64,000 bases of DNA from Cognaticolwellia sediminilitoris (GCA_002104535.1 NBOG01000001.1:503764-567763); one strand, 5' to 3'; shown: positions 36,215 to 46,694, counted from the stretch's first letter. Notes: generated by a model not told the origin, from the sequence alone. Made by a program: numbers and translations.

Positions 36215-38650
36215 TTAATAAGCACCTATCGGTGAACCTGGCGGTAGTTTTATCTTCGATGTCGGCGTTACTGACTTGTCATGCGCTAAGCTGTAATCAA
36301 TTTGTCTTGCTAACAACTGAAAGTGGGCACGAGAGCCTTTATAATTGCGAATACTCCGTTTATCCGTTAGCCATTGTGATAAATCAGCTAAGGTAACATA
36401 CACCTCTGCTCGCACTTCAGGCACCACATCTTTGCTGTGCCAAAGCGCAATTAAATGTTCAACTAACTGCTGGTTTACCCGTTGTTGCACGAGAAGTTCA
36501 GTGGCTTTTTTCGGCGCTGATTTTAATGTGCTATTAAGCAACTTATCCAATACAAACGACACTGACGGCACATCACTATCTTGCATAGTTTGCTGCTGTA
36601 ACCTAGCTAGTCTTTCAGCATTTAGTAATTGCGAGAGTGTGTGTTTTGCACTTGCCTCAGCAGCACTAATAGGATCAAACGTTAACCCTGTATGGCTGAT
36701 AAAGCTTTCTCTATCACGCGAGTAACCATAAGCCTTTGGCGGGATCAACGCAGTGATTTTTTCAGGTAAAGTTAAGGTGTGTGTTGCAAGTGTTGCTAAT
36801 AGTACATCAAGTGCAGCATGTTGAGACTTACCTGTAACTATTTTTTGTTGATTAGTGAATTTTTCACTACGTATTTGATAGCTATAGTCGACACCAGCAA
36901 TAAGTTTAGCGGCCGCTTGTACCTGAAAACGATGAAAATTATAAATAGGTACCAGTACTTGCTCAAGTTCCGACATAGGGGTGCCAACAGGAATGCTGTG
37001 TAAACCAAAGTTTTCTAACGCTAACGCTCTAACCTTTAAAACTCGCATCAATTCTTCAGTAGCGTTTACGCCATTGTCCCACAGGTGACCTGTGGCATGT
37101 GCCCCTGATTGTGGCCTAGCATCAGGGTCTGAAACATATTCCAAACCTTGTTGCTGAGTTTTAGCAATCAAATCAGATAAGTATTGGGCTTCTTGTGCTT
37201 TATCGATATCTGCATAACCGTAGGCAACAACAAATTTATCCCAAGCACCAATATCTTTTGCATAAGCATTTTCGATATTGACAGCGTCATTTTCAATGGT
37301 CACTAGCGGATGAGGATAATCCATCACAGAAGCACGATTATTAACGCTGGCGGCAAAGTTATGTGCAATACCTAAAGTGTGCCCAACTTCATGAGCTGAT
37401 AATTGTCGAATACGCGCTAACGCCATCTCTTTCATGGCATTGGTGTCAGTATCAGCACTTTTAAATGGTGACGTTAAGCCTAAAGCGATTAAGTAGTCTT
37501 GGCGAACTCTTAAAGAGCCTAAAGTTACATGGCCTTTAATAATTTCGCCGGTACGTGGGTCAATAACTGAAGAGCCGTAAGACCAACCGCGAGTAGCACG
37601 ATGTACCCATTGAATAACATTGTAACGAACGTCCATCGGGTCTGCATCGCTCGGTAGCATCTTAACTTGAAAAGCATTTTTATAGCCTATCGCGCTAAAT
37701 GCTTGATCCCACCAACGTGCGCCATCAAGTAGCGCACTTTTAACTGGTTCAGGTACGCCAGCATCTAAATAATAAATAATCGGTTCAACGGCTTCACTTA
37801 CTTTCGCTGACGGGTTTTTCTTATTCAGACGATGACGTGGGATATTACGTTTAATCAGAGGTTCATCAATTGCGCTGGCATAATCAGCATAAGAATGTTG
37901 CCAAAAGCCACTAAAAGGATGGAACGTTCGTGTTTGATAATTATCATCTGGTAATTGAATTAATGAATGATGCAAGTTTACCGTCACGGCTGATGCATCT
38001 GGTGTTACTGAACGTAAATGTGCGCCGGCATTTGAGCCTTTAAAAGTCACCGTTGCTTCTAACTCGGTATTCTTTGGGAACGCCTTGGTGCGTTTTCTGT
38101 AAATGCCGCTGCGCGAACTATCGACACTGTAACTGCCTTGCTTAGCGTTTTTTAATTGCGTCGATAAATTATGAATATCTGACAATAAAAATGGCGTGTA
38201 ATCAATTAAGGTTTTGCTGTTATCTGCTGATTGATGACTGACGTTAAAGCCCCAAATAATGGAACTGGCAAAAGCCTCATCGATGGCTTGTTGCTCTAAA
38301 GCATTATCACTATCAGCACGATAATAGCTATTAAGTTGCCTTAAAAACACTTTGTCGCCAACTTTTTCAAAACGCACTAATCGCGTGTCACCCAGTTGAC
38401 CACGATCTAAACCAATATCGTTAGATCCTACGCCATGTGGCAAGCCACTTTGAAATAAAAACTCTTCATCGAATTGCTTAATTTCTAGGAACACTTTGCC
38501 GGTATTATCATCAAGGTAAAAAGAAAAATAACCTTGCTGGTATTGTTTATCTTTAATGAATTCATCGTAACTCTGTGGTTCCTCAGCCTGTGCTTGACTT
38601 AAAAACACACAACAAAAAAATAAAGTTAATATTCGGGCGAAAAGCGTCAT
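36215..38650 (-). CDS. Secreted zinc-dependent metalloprotease (metzincin type)
   Basis: 811 residues with a signal peptide (MTLFARILTLFFCCVFLSQA, cut near QAEE). The zinc motif SAHEVGHTLGIAHNF (HExxHxxGxxH) is intact near residue 420. A later MDYPHPL could be the Met-turn. The overall layout (N-terminal DUF5117-like region, central metzincin, long helical C-terminus) matches zinc-dependent metalloproteases common in marine proteobacteria and Bacteroidetes. It probably acts in the periplasm or outside the cell. speB follows 21 bp later. Confidence 0.88.
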   Translation of the reverse strand: MTLFARILTLFFCCVFLSQAQAEEPQSYDEFIKDKQYQQGYFSFYLDDNTGKVFLEIKQFDEEFLFQSGLPHGVGSNDIGLDRGQLGDTRLVRFEKVGDKVFLRQLNSYYRADSDNALEQQAIDEAFASSIIWGFNVSHQSADNSKTLIDYTPFLLSDIHNLSTQLKNAKQGSYSVDSSRSGIYRKRTKAFPKNTELEATVTFKGSNAGAHLRSVTPDASAVTVNLHHSLIQLPDDNYQTRTFHPFSGFWQHSYADYASAIDEPLIKRNIPRHRLNKKNPSAKVSEAVEPIIYYLDAGVPEPVKSALLDGARWWDQAFSAIGYKNAFQVKMLPSDADPMDVRYNVIQWVHRATRGWSYGSSVIDPRTGEIIKGHVTLGSLRVRQDYLIALGLTSPFKSADTDTNAMKEMALARIRQLSAHEVGHTLGIAHNFAASVNNRASVMDYPHPLVTIENDAVNIENAYAKDIGAWDKFVVAYGYADIDKAQEAQYLSDLIAKTQQQGLEYVSDPDARPQSGAHATGHLWDNGVNATEELMRVLKVRALALENFGLHSIPVGTPMSELEQVLVPIYNFHRFQVQAAAKLIAGVDYSYQIRSEKFTNQQKIVTGKSQHAALDVLLATLATHTLTLPEKITALIPPKAYGYSRDRESFISHTGLTFDPISAAEASAKHTLSQLLNAERLARLQQQTMQDSDVPSVSFVLDKLLNSTLKSAPKKATELLVQQRVNQQLVEHLIALWHSKDVVPEVRAEVYVTLADLSQWLTDKRSIRNYKGSRAHFQLLARQIDYSLAHDKSVTPTSKIKLPPGSPIGAY

Positions 38651-38894
38651 TTCATATCCTTACTGTCGGTAAAACTAAGTCTGTTGTTTACCTAGTTAAA
38701 ATTAAAATCATTAGAAGTACTAAAAATACTCATATTCTTGTTATAATTGCCTTAAAAGTAACCTTAGAATTGCTAAGATACTTTTTTCAAGCAACTTTTG
38801 ATGTCTTGATAATTCATCATAACATCGAAAATTTATTGCGATATACAATTAACTCTTTAAAAAGAGTTCGACTCTAAAGTAATTAGGTAACCCG

Positions 38895-39863
38895 ATGCAA
38901 CGACTAGCTCCCGCTTTACGTGAAGATAATGTACCGTTAGATTTAATTTCATTAATTAAAACCATTTTAGCTGCTACCAAAGAAATTTCCTTTCGCGTAA
39001 GCCAAGGACACTTAGGTGACACTATGGGCTCAACTTTGGATGAAAATATTCAAGGTGAAGTCCAGAAAAAACTTGATGTTGTTGCCAACGAACTATTTAA
39101 AGATATTCTTTTGGAGTCTGGTTTTGTTAAAGCAATTTCTTCTGAAGAAGAAGATACTTCTGTTGCCGGTGATGAAAATGGTAAATATATCGTGTCATTT
39201 GACCCATTAGACGGTAGCTCAAACATCGATATTAATTCTCTAATTGGTACTATATTTTCGATTCATCATGCGCCAGAAGATATGGACGCAAGTAACCCTG
39301 ATATGTTTAAACAATCAGGTAACAAACAAGTTTGTGCCGGTTATGTGCTTTATGGTCCATCAACCATGCTAGTAATGACAACAGGCAGCGGTACCCATTT
39401 TTACGTACTTGATCGCACCCATGGTGGTTTTTTATTAGTTGAGCGCAATGTGCAAGTACCAGTAGATACGCAAGAATTCGCCGTCAACATGTCAAATCAA
39501 CGTTTTTGGCAAGCACCAATGCAGAACTACATAAATGATTTACTAGCCGGTGATACTGGGCCGCGCGGTAAAAACTTTAATATGCGTTGGATAGCCGCTA
39601 TGGTTGGTGATATTCACCGCGTATTATGTCGTGGCGGTTTATTTACCTACCCTGCCGACAATAGAAATCCAGAAAAGCCTTATAAATTACGTTTAATGTA
39701 TGAAGCAAATCCGATGAGTTTTTTACTTGAACAAGCCGGTGGTTTAGCAATGACTAGCGAAGGCCGCATTATGGATATTGAACCTTCAGACATTCACCAA
39801 CGCGTTGAAGTTATCATGGGCTCGAAAAACGAAGTAGAAGCTTGCTTACGTTACTATAAATAA
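38895..39863 (+). CDS. fbp: Class I fructose-1,6-bisphosphatase
   Basis: 322 residues. The metal and phosphate sites are visible: [26 protein letters not shown], and [18 protein letters not shown]. It hydrolyses fructose-1,6-bisphosphate in gluconeogenesis, which suits an organism living on peptides and fatty acids. It has its own terminator. Confidence 0.97.
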   Translation: MQRLAPALREDNVPLDLISLIKTILAATKEISFRVSQGHLGDTMGSTLDENIQGEVQKKLDVVANELFKDILLESGFVKAISSEEEDTSVAGDENGKYIVSFDPLDGSSNIDINSLIGTIFSIHHAPEDMDASNPDMFKQSGNKQVCAGYVLYGPSTMLVMTTGSGTHFYVLDRTHGGFLLVERNVQVPVDTQEFAVNMSNQRFWQAPMQNYINDLLAGDTGPRGKNFNMRWIAAMVGDIHRVLCRGGLFTYPADNRNPEKPYKLRLMYEANPMSFLLEQAGGLAMTSEGRIMDIEPSDIHQRVEVIMGSKNEVEACLRYYK

Positions 39864-39902
39864 ATACCCACCAGATAAGACAACACCTTTTTTCGATTAA
39901 AT

Positions 39903-39930
39903 AACACCTGAAATTTCAGGTGTTTTTTTT
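39903..39930 (+). terminator. fbp terminator
   Basis: AACACCTGAAATTTCAGGTGTTTTTTTT: a 10-12-bp palindromic stem followed by eight T, 40 bp after the stop codon. Confidence 0.9.
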
Positions 39931-40037
39931 ACTTCAATTTCCAATCTAATGTATTCCATCTCCCTGCTAATATTTCAAAACAGCAAGTTTTAGTAAAGCC
40001 GGCTTAGTTTAATTACAGCTTTAGTGCCTACAAAAAC

Positions 40038-40051
40038 TTGACTTAGATCAA
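40038..40051 (+). promoter_or_regulatory. FNR-like site before the GbsR-cioAB genes
   Basis: TTGACTTAGATCAA differs from the FNR/ANR consensus TTGAT-N4-ATCAA at one position. It is 53 bp upstream of the regulator's ATG. TTGACT here could also be a -35 hexamer with a weak -10 (ACAATT) 17 bp on. Oxygen control of a terminal oxidase locus makes biological sense. Confidence 0.5.
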
Positions 40052-40103
40052 AAAAAGCTTACAATTTTCACAAATTACTGAAAATTCAGAAAGGACAGTA
40101 TAT

Positions 40104-40646
40104 ATGAAACTAACTCCGATGATGCAATCACTGGTACTTCACTTTGGTGAAATGGGTTCTCGCTGGGGATTAAACCGTACATTAGGTCAAATGTACGCCG
40201 TTATTGTGTTAACGGAAGCACCTCTTAATGCCGATCAAATTAGTGAAGCTCTACAAATTTCACGCTCAAATGTCAGCATGGGGTTAAAAGAACTTAAATC
40301 TTGGAACTTGATCAAGCTTCAACATATTCCGGGTGACAGAAAAGAGTACTTTTCTGCGCCAAGTGATATCTGGGAAATTGCTCGAACCTTAGTAGTTGAA
40401 AGAAGAAAGCGCGAACTTGACCCTACCCTATCAACATTACGTGACGCACTTATGGAACAACCGAGTAATGAGTCAGACGAGTACACTCAAATGCGCGTAC
40501 AACAAATGCATGACCTTATGGAAATGGTGACTTTATGGACCAATGAGATGCAAGGTATGTCATCAGAAAAACTTTCTGCACTACTTAAGTTAGGTGAAGG
40601 CATCAGCAAGCTCTTAGACGTTAAAGACAAGTTATTGCTGAGATAA
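40104..40646 (+). CDS. GbsR/MarR-family transcriptional regulator
   Basis: 180 residues. A winged helix-turn-helix spans about 20-90: GSRWGLNRTLGQMYAVIVL, then PLNADQISEALQISRSNVSM and GLKELKSWNLIKLQHIPGDR. It matches the GbsR branch of MarR-like regulators. The C-terminal half is helical and probably dimerises. It lies 143 bp upstream of the cioAB genes on the same strand, so control of the oxidase is likely. A good AAAGGA ribosome site precedes the ATG. Confidence 0.88.
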   Translation: MKLTPMMQSLVLHFGEMGSRWGLNRTLGQMYAVIVLTEAPLNADQISEALQISRSNVSMGLKELKSWNLIKLQHIPGDRKEYFSAPSDIWEIARTLVVERRKRELDPTLSTLRDALMEQPSNESDEYTQMRVQQMHDLMEMVTLWTNEMQGMSSEKLSALLKLGEGISKLLDVKDKLLLR

Positions 40647-40789
40647 TAGCGGTAAAAACTAGCCATATATCGTAAAAATAATGATTAAAAAGATTGCTTA
40701 AACTTTTCAGTTAAACACTAAAAACAAGTAATACACAGAACTCTTTTAATTGAGTTAATTCACCTAATTTTAAACAATGGAGTACCCCC

Positions 40790-42208
40790 GTGTTAGACGC
40801 TGCAGCTATTGCTAATGACACAAGTTTCATGCTTTCCCGCATCCAATTTGCTGCCAATATTAGTTTTCATATTTTATTTCCTACCATCAATATCGCCTTA
40901 TGTTGGATATTGCTATTTTTCAAAGTGCGCTATAACCAAACACAAGACGAAAGCTGGCTTCGCGTTTATCGCTTTTGGGTGCGCATATTTGCCCTTACCT
41001 TTGCTATTGGCGTGGTTAGCGGTATCACTATGTCATTCCAGTTTGGCACCAATTGGCCTGGATATATGGAGACTGTCGGCAATATTGCAGGGCCATTACT
41101 CGGGTATGAAGTTATGACCGCCTTCTTTTTAGAAGCGTCATTTCTATCTATTATGTTATTTGGCATGGACAGGGTGTCTAATCGGGTACATACCATGGCT
41201 ACCGTTTTAGTCTCTTTTGGTACTACTCTGTCAGCATTTTGGATTTTGTCACTCGACTCATGGATGCAAACGCCAGCAGGCTTTGAAATGATCGATGGTG
41301 TAGCGCATGTAACCAGTTGGCTTGAGGTGATATTTAACCCGTCAATGCCCTATCGTTTAATGCATATGTTATTGGCATCAGGGTTAACGTCAGCTTTTCT
41401 AATCGCCGGTATATCTGCTTATCGATTAATTAAAGGTGACAATAAAAAATCAGTAAAACAAGCGCTTAATTTTTCAGTCACCTTGGCTGCAGTATTAATC
41501 CCGATACAAATTTTTGTCGGCGATTTACACGGGCTAAATACCTTTAAACACCAACCGGCAAAAGTAGCGGCAATGGAAGGTGTTTGGCAGACCGACACTG
41601 GTATTCCATTACTGCTTTTTGCCATACCCAATCAAGAGAAACGAGAGAATAGTTTCGAAGTTAGAGTACCAAACTTAGCCAGTATTATTTTAACTCATGA
41701 TTCAAAAGGCGAGATCAAAGGCTTAAATGACTTTATTGATGCTCACCCACCTGTTGCGCCGGTATTTTTCAGCTTTCGTATTATGATAGGTGTTGGTGTA
41801 CTTATGCTGATGTTTTCATGGCTGGCAACCTATCACTTCGTTATCAAAAAACGTTATCCAACTTGGCTATTGAAAACAGCTATCGCGATGACATTTTCAG
41901 GCTGGTTAGCAACGTTAGCAGGATGGTACGTAACTGAAATTGGCCGCCAACCTTACTTAGTTACCGGTATCTTGCGCACCAAAGATGCAGTAACAACGAC
42001 AGCACCTGAAAATATAGTGATGTCGCTAACCTTATATTTGCTCATTTATGGTTTTTTACTGATTGCTTACATCCGGACATTATTCGTCATGGCAAATCGA
42101 GCAGTAATATTAGAGCAACCAAATGCCTCCATTACCGGCGCAGAAAACGCTCCCGAAGTTAAAATACCGTTAACTACTTTCTCAAATGAAAACAAAGGAG
42201 CTCAATAA
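40790..42208 (+). CDS. cioA: Cytochrome bd-type (cyanide-insensitive) quinol oxidase subunit I
   Basis: 472 residues starting at GTG 40790 with GGAG upstream. Helices and haem ligands are visible: the histidine in NISFHILFPT (haem b595 ligand position) and a second histidine in YRLMHMLLASG. WYVTEIGRQPYLVTGILRT is the Q-loop end segment, usually GRQPW. The short quinol-binding loop and length fit the CIO branch rather than the longer E. coli CydA. It oxidises quinol and reduces oxygen in the inner membrane. The stop codon overlaps the start of the subunit II gene. Confidence 0.93.
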   Translation: MLDAAAIANDTSFMLSRIQFAANISFHILFPTINIALCWILLFFKVRYNQTQDESWLRVYRFWVRIFALTFAIGVVSGITMSFQFGTNWPGYMETVGNIAGPLLGYEVMTAFFLEASFLSIMLFGMDRVSNRVHTMATVLVSFGTTLSAFWILSLDSWMQTPAGFEMIDGVAHVTSWLEVIFNPSMPYRLMHMLLASGLTSAFLIAGISAYRLIKGDNKKSVKQALNFSVTLAAVLIPIQIFVGDLHGLNTFKHQPAKVAAMEGVWQTDTGIPLLLFAIPNQEKRENSFEVRVPNLASIILTHDSKGEIKGLNDFIDAHPPVAPVFFSFRIMIGVGVLMLMFSWLATYHFVIKKRYPTWLLKTAIAMTFSGWLATLAGWYVTEIGRQPYLVTGILRTKDAVTTTAPENIVMSLTLYLLIYGFLLIAYIRTLFVMANRAVILEQPNASITGAENAPEVKIPLTTFSNENKGAQ

Positions 42209-43209
42209 TGATGGATGCACCACTTGATTGGTTACCCATGGTATTTGTCGGCCTGATGGGCTTATCATTTTTAGTTTATGCGATACTCGATGGCTATGAC
42301 TTGGGCGTTGGCGTATTACTGCCTCTCGATAATCCCTCACAGCGCGATAGCATGATCTATTCTATTGGCCCATTTTGGGATGCCAACGAAACTTGGCTAG
42401 TGATGGCTATTGGTTTATTACTGGTCGCTTTCCCGAAAGCTCACTCGATTATATTTCAGGCCTTATACTTGCCAACAGCCTTAATGTTGGCTGGCTTGAT
42501 TTTACGGGGAGTGTCATTCGACTTTCGTACCAAAGCGCCTAGTACCGAAAAGCAAAAATGGGATTTTGCCTTTAAATTCGGTTCATTGTTAGCAACTATG
42601 TCACAAGGCTATATGTTAGGCCGTTATATCACCTCGTTTGATGATTCATGGTTAAGTGTAGGGTTTGCTAGCTTATCAGCCGTTTGTGTTACTGCTGGTT
42701 ATTGCTTTATAGGCGCAGCATGGTTAGTGATGAAAACCGAGGGGGAGTTGCAACGTAAAGCCGCAAAGTGGGCAAAAATCACCAATATACTAATGGCCAT
42801 TGGAATTATCGTCGTTTGTTTCACTAACCTGTTAATTGATCAGCAAATCATGGACAAATGGTTAGGTGGCATACAAGTACTCATCATAGTACCGATCACA
42901 TTCTTGTTCGGCTTTACTTTTGTTACTGTGCATATTTATTTAGGTAAAGTTCCAATGGAGAATGACGTCGGCTGTTGGTACCCATTTTTAGCGGCAATAC
43001 TGTTATTTATTCTATGTTTTTGTGGCTTAGCGTACAGCTTCTACCCATATATAGTGCCATTTAAATTAACCATATTTGACGCAGCAAGTGCGCGTGAATC
43101 TTTATGGTTCATTTTCGTAGGTGCCGCGGTAGTGCTACCGATGATTGTTGGATACACCATATTCTCCTACAAAGTGTTTTGGGGTAAAACCACCAAGCTA
43201 AACTACTGA
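42208..43209 (+). CDS. cioB: Cytochrome bd-type quinol oxidase subunit II
   Basis: 333 residues with about eight helices. FLVYAILDGYDLGVGVLLPL, NETWLVMAIGLLLVAFPKA and LRGVSFDFRTK are the usual CydB/CioB features. TAATG joins it to subunit I, so translation is coupled. AAAGGAG lies eight bases before the start. It scaffolds the haem-bearing subunit I. No cydX-like small gene is visible downstream. Confidence 0.95.
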   Translation: MMDAPLDWLPMVFVGLMGLSFLVYAILDGYDLGVGVLLPLDNPSQRDSMIYSIGPFWDANETWLVMAIGLLLVAFPKAHSIIFQALYLPTALMLAGLILRGVSFDFRTKAPSTEKQKWDFAFKFGSLLATMSQGYMLGRYITSFDDSWLSVGFASLSAVCVTAGYCFIGAAWLVMKTEGELQRKAAKWAKITNILMAIGIIVVCFTNLLIDQQIMDKWLGGIQVLIIVPITFLFGFTFVTVHIYLGKVPMENDVGCWYPFLAAILLFILCFCGLAYSFYPYIVPFKLTIFDAASARESLWFIFVGAAVVLPMIVGYTIFSYKVFWGKTTKLNY

Positions 43210-43237
43210 GCGAAATGGTTAGTCACGCAGATACAAA

Positions 43238-43268
43238 TAAGCCCGATATTTTGTCAATATCGGGCTTA
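43238..43268. terminator. Shared terminator of cioAB and S9 peptidase genes
   Basis: TAAGCCCGATATT-TTGTC-AATATCGGGCTTA: a strong 13-bp stem between convergent genes. T-rich sequence follows on both strands, though neither run is long. Confidence 0.8.
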
Positions 43269-43301
43269 AATTATTTAACCAATCGCTTTTATCAAGCAGA
43301 A

Positions 43302-45386
43302 TTAAGCGCTTTCTTTTTCTTCACTTTCATCTGTTTTTTTAGCTTCGGCTTTTTTCGCCTTTAATTTAGCTTTATGGTCTAGCTTATAGTCAGGCATTTC
43401 TTTATTGCCTTCCATAAGGTAATTATCCATCCAACGCATTAAACGTAAGCTGTAGTCATATTGTGCCGCCGCTTTACGATTACCGTGGCCTTCGCCTGGA
43501 TAATAAACTAAACGCACATCTTTGCCTTGTACCTTCATGTATCGGTACATTTCCATTGATTGTGCAGGATGTACGCGAGGATCGTCTTTACCATGCATAA
43601 TTAATAACGGAGTTTTTGACTGATGTGCCCAATAAATAGGACTACGCTCTAAGTAATATTGCCACTTATCCCAAGGGTAAGAACGCGCATGAACTAAATG
43701 CATTTCGTTAGAAATATCAGTAGTACCAAACTTAGACAACTGGTTTGAAATACCAACAAACATCACGCTAGCGGCAAAGTGTTCAGTTAATTTAGTAGCA
43801 GCCCAAGCTGAAGCATAACCACCGTATGAACCACCGGTTATACCAACACGTTTAGTATCAACCAAGCCCATATCCACGAGGTGTTTTTTCATATCTACTA
43901 AGTCATCAAACTCTGCACCAGCATAATCATTTTGACCCAGCTTAGAATAATCAACCCCTTTGCCTGTAGAGCCGCGATAGTTAGGGTAAAATACTGCATA
44001 ACCTCGTGCAGCACCCATTTGGCCTGGCTTAGAATAGGCTGTTATCCAACCGTTTTTCTCGTGACTTTCAGGCCCGCCATGCACTTGCATAATTAATGGA
44101 TAGCGTTGGCCTTTTTTATAATCCAGTGGATAAACTAAAATCCCCCCAATTTCTACGCCATCGCGTGCCTTCATAGTAATCGACTCTTGCTTAGCAAAAC
44201 GTTTGTCATTTAACCAAGAATTAGAATCTGTGACTTTAGTCAGTTTTTTACCACGAACAATAAAGCTTTCATTTGGGTGCTTAGCAGTATGACCTTTTAC
44301 CGATAAGGTTTTGTCAGAATTGGAAATTGATAAAGCTGAAGCGATTATTTTCCCAGCTTTGACCTGTGTTTTATATTTATTACTGCCAGGTTTAATATGC
44401 GCAACAATGCTTTCAGTACCAATATTAGCAATAAAGTTTAATTTATTACTGTTATGCGACCATTCAATATCACTGACATGACCAGCAAAATTTGGCAACC
44501 AATCGTTTATCTCACCAGTTTTTACATCGGCTAAATATAAACGACCTGTTGCAGGGTCATGCTTGTCTTGTGCGCCAATAACAGCAATATGCTTACCGTC
44601 GTAAGAAAACTCCGCGGCACCTAACTTACCTTCAGTGGCAATCGATAGTGTTACTTTCTGATCGGCTAAGTTCATTACATGCCATTGCGATTTCGTATAT
44701 GAGTCGTCAATCAACGCACTTGGCTGAGTTTTTACTAATAACTGCTTGTTATCGGCAGCCCAGTTCATATCGCTTACATAGCCGTTAATACTTACCGCAT
44801 CTAACTCTACCGCTTTATCTTGAACGCTTAAATCAGTAACAAACAATTGTTTGTTTTTTAAGTCCATTTCATAAACTTCAGCTTTAAAGCCAAGATCTTT
44901 CAATTTTTTATCAGACTTATCTTTTGCCGGCATCGCTAATAACGCGACTTTTTTACCGTCTGGGCTAATATCATAGCTACTGACAGAAGTTTCTTTTAAC
45001 GCCAAAACTTTTTGACGCTCACCGCCATCAACAGGAATACGATAAAGTTGGGTAAATTTATCACCTTTAAATTTAGCCAAAAAATAGACAAATTTTCCGT
45101 CTGCTGACCACTCTAAACTTTTAACGTTTACTTTACCGCTAATAAATGGTCGCGTATTACCTTCAGTATCGGTAATAAAAAGCTCGCTATAACTACCGCC
45201 ATTTTTATCAACATATAGCTCTCTAGGTAAAGAGCGGGTAAAAGCGATATGATCACCACTTGGGCTGATCACGTTGTATCCTACTGATTTTATTTTTGGA
45301 ATATCTTCTATAGTAATGACATCACTTGCTAGCGCCGTAGTACTTGCCAATGACATCAAAGCCACTAATGATTTAAGTTTCGACAT
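43302..45386 (-). CDS. Secreted S9-family peptidase (acylaminoacyl/dipeptidyl-peptidase type)
   Basis: 694 residues. A signal peptide (MSKLKSLVALMSLASTTALA) is followed by a beta-propeller-like region (about 25-400). The alpha/beta-hydrolase domain holds GGSYGGYASAWAA (nucleophile serine), HGKDDPRVHPAQS (aspartate) and GEGHGN (histidine). It cleaves short peptides, in the periplasm or outside. The C-terminus is an unusually charged Lys/Glu tail (about 670-694). It is one of two S9 peptidases bracketing the pyrophosphatase gene. Confidence 0.93.
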   Translation of the reverse strand: MSKLKSLVALMSLASTTALASDVITIEDIPKIKSVGYNVISPSGDHIAFTRSLPRELYVDKNGGSYSELFITDTEGNTRPFISGKVNVKSLEWSADGKFVYFLAKFKGDKFTQLYRIPVDGGERQKVLALKETSVSSYDISPDGKKVALLAMPAKDKSDKKLKDLGFKAEVYEMDLKNKQLFVTDLSVQDKAVELDAVSINGYVSDMNWAADNKQLLVKTQPSALIDDSYTKSQWHVMNLADQKVTLSIATEGKLGAAEFSYDGKHIAVIGAQDKHDPATGRLYLADVKTGEINDWLPNFAGHVSDIEWSHNSNKLNFIANIGTESIVAHIKPGSNKYKTQVKAGKIIASALSISNSDKTLSVKGHTAKHPNESFIVRGKKLTKVTDSNSWLNDKRFAKQESITMKARDGVEIGGILVYPLDYKKGQRYPLIMQVHGGPESHEKNGWITAYSKPGQMGAARGYAVFYPNYRGSTGKGVDYSKLGQNDYAGAEFDDLVDMKKHLVDMGLVDTKRVGITGGSYGGYASAWAATKLTEHFAASVMFVGISNQLSKFGTTDISNEMHLVHARSYPWDKWQYYLERSPIYWAHQSKTPLLIMHGKDDPRVHPAQSMEMYRYMKVQGKDVRLVYYPGEGHGNRKAAAQYDYSLRLMRWMDNYLMEGNKEMPDYKLDHKAKLKAKKAEAKKTDESEEKESA

Positions 45387-45680
45387 AAGTTCCTCAAATT
45401 TATTAAGCTTTCGATAAAGTAAAAGCCGTTATTTGGAATAATTAATTATTATGATTACCGTCCAATACTAACGTAATCAATTAAAACCTTAAAGTGCAGA
45501 AGCCGACCTTTTATGGACTTTAGTTTTAATTTTATAAGCGTGGAAAACATTGCTTAAAAAGACTGCAAATGACAACTAGGCGGATACTAATAATTTTTGT
45601 TAGAATATGCGCCATATTATCGATAACACTTTAGACAGTAGCGCCATTACCCAGTAATGCGTACTCGGAGAACTTAGTTT

Positions 45681-46607
45681 ATGTCAGCTTATGCAGTAGG
45701 ACACAAAGTACCAGATTCAGATTCTATCTGTTCAGCCATTGCCCTTTCATACTTAAAAACCACTATTGGTGAAGATGTAAGGCCCGCTCGTTTAGGTGAA
45801 TTATCACCTGAAACCCTATTCATTTTAGACAAGTTTGGTTTAGAGCAACCAGAGCTAAAATTAACTTTCGCTGATACTGACGGCATTTACGTGGTTGATC
45901 ATTCTGATCGTATTCAAGGTCCTGACGACATTGATGACAGCACGGTTTTAGGCATTATCGATCATCATAAATTAGGTGATATTACAACCTCTACACCATT
46001 AGAGATTTGGGTACGTCCAGTTGGCTGTACTAATACCATTATTAAAATGATGTATGATTTCCACAATGTTGAAATCCCTAAGAATATTGCCGGTGCGATG
46101 ATGTGCGCGATTTTATCTGACACCGTCATTTTTAAATCACCGACTTGTACCACCGCTGATATAAAATGTGTTGAAGCCTTAGCAGAAATTGCAGGTATTG
46201 AAGATTATAAAGGCTTGGGCATGGAAATGTTCACCGTTAAGTCTTCTGTCCAAGGTACACCAGTACGTGATTTAGTGTTACGTGATTTTAAAGACTTTAA
46301 CATGAGTGACAACATCGTTGGCATTGGCCAATTAGAAGTCATTGATTTAGCGTTATTTGACGAGATGAAAGCTGATTTATACGCAGATATTGCGGCAGTT
46401 AAAGCAGAAGGTAACCGTCATACGGTAATGTTATTACTAACCGATATTATGCAAGAAGGCTCTGAGTTATTAGTAATCAGTGACGACGTTAGCATTGTTG
46501 AAACAGCTTACAATATAACACTGGTTGACGGTAAAGCTTGGCTACCCGGTGTAATGAGTCGAAAGAAGCAAGTGGTACCACCATTACAAGATACTTTTGC
46601 AAAGTAA
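45681..46607 (+). CDS. ppaC: Manganese-dependent inorganic pyrophosphatase (DHH family)
   Basis: 308 residues. The metal motifs GHKVPDSDS, VDHSD and GIIDHHKLGD, plus the C-terminal SRKKQVVPPL for substrate binding, define family II pyrophosphatase. It hydrolyses pyrophosphate to phosphate in the cytoplasm. Family II enzymes are scattered among gammaproteobacteria, where the family I enzyme is more usual. It has its own terminator. Confidence 0.96.
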   Translation: MSAYAVGHKVPDSDSICSAIALSYLKTTIGEDVRPARLGELSPETLFILDKFGLEQPELKLTFADTDGIYVVDHSDRIQGPDDIDDSTVLGIIDHHKLGDITTSTPLEIWVRPVGCTNTIIKMMYDFHNVEIPKNIAGAMMCAILSDTVIFKSPTCTTADIKCVEALAEIAGIEDYKGLGMEMFTVKSSVQGTPVRDLVLRDFKDFNMSDNIVGIGQLEVIDLALFDEMKADLYADIAAVKAEGNRHTVMLLLTDIMQEGSELLVISDDVSIVETAYNITLVDGKAWLPGVMSRKKQVVPPLQDTFAK

Positions 46608-46668
46608 CTTAACTGAGGTTAATTAACTTTAACTGATATTAATAGTTAGCTCTAAAGCATCTTAATTT

Positions 46669-46694
46669 AAAGCCCAGTCAATCTGGGCTTTTTA
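46669..46694 (+). terminator. ppaC terminator
   Basis: AAAGCCCAG-TCAAT-CTGGGCTTTTTA: G+C stem plus T-run about 60 bp after the ppaC stop, between convergent genes. Confidence 0.85.

Noticed and set aside
38840..38880. Hairpin GAGTTCGACTC before fbp as a terminator or riboswitch
   Set aside because: Very short stem and no T-run or aptamer-like sequence; probably incidental.
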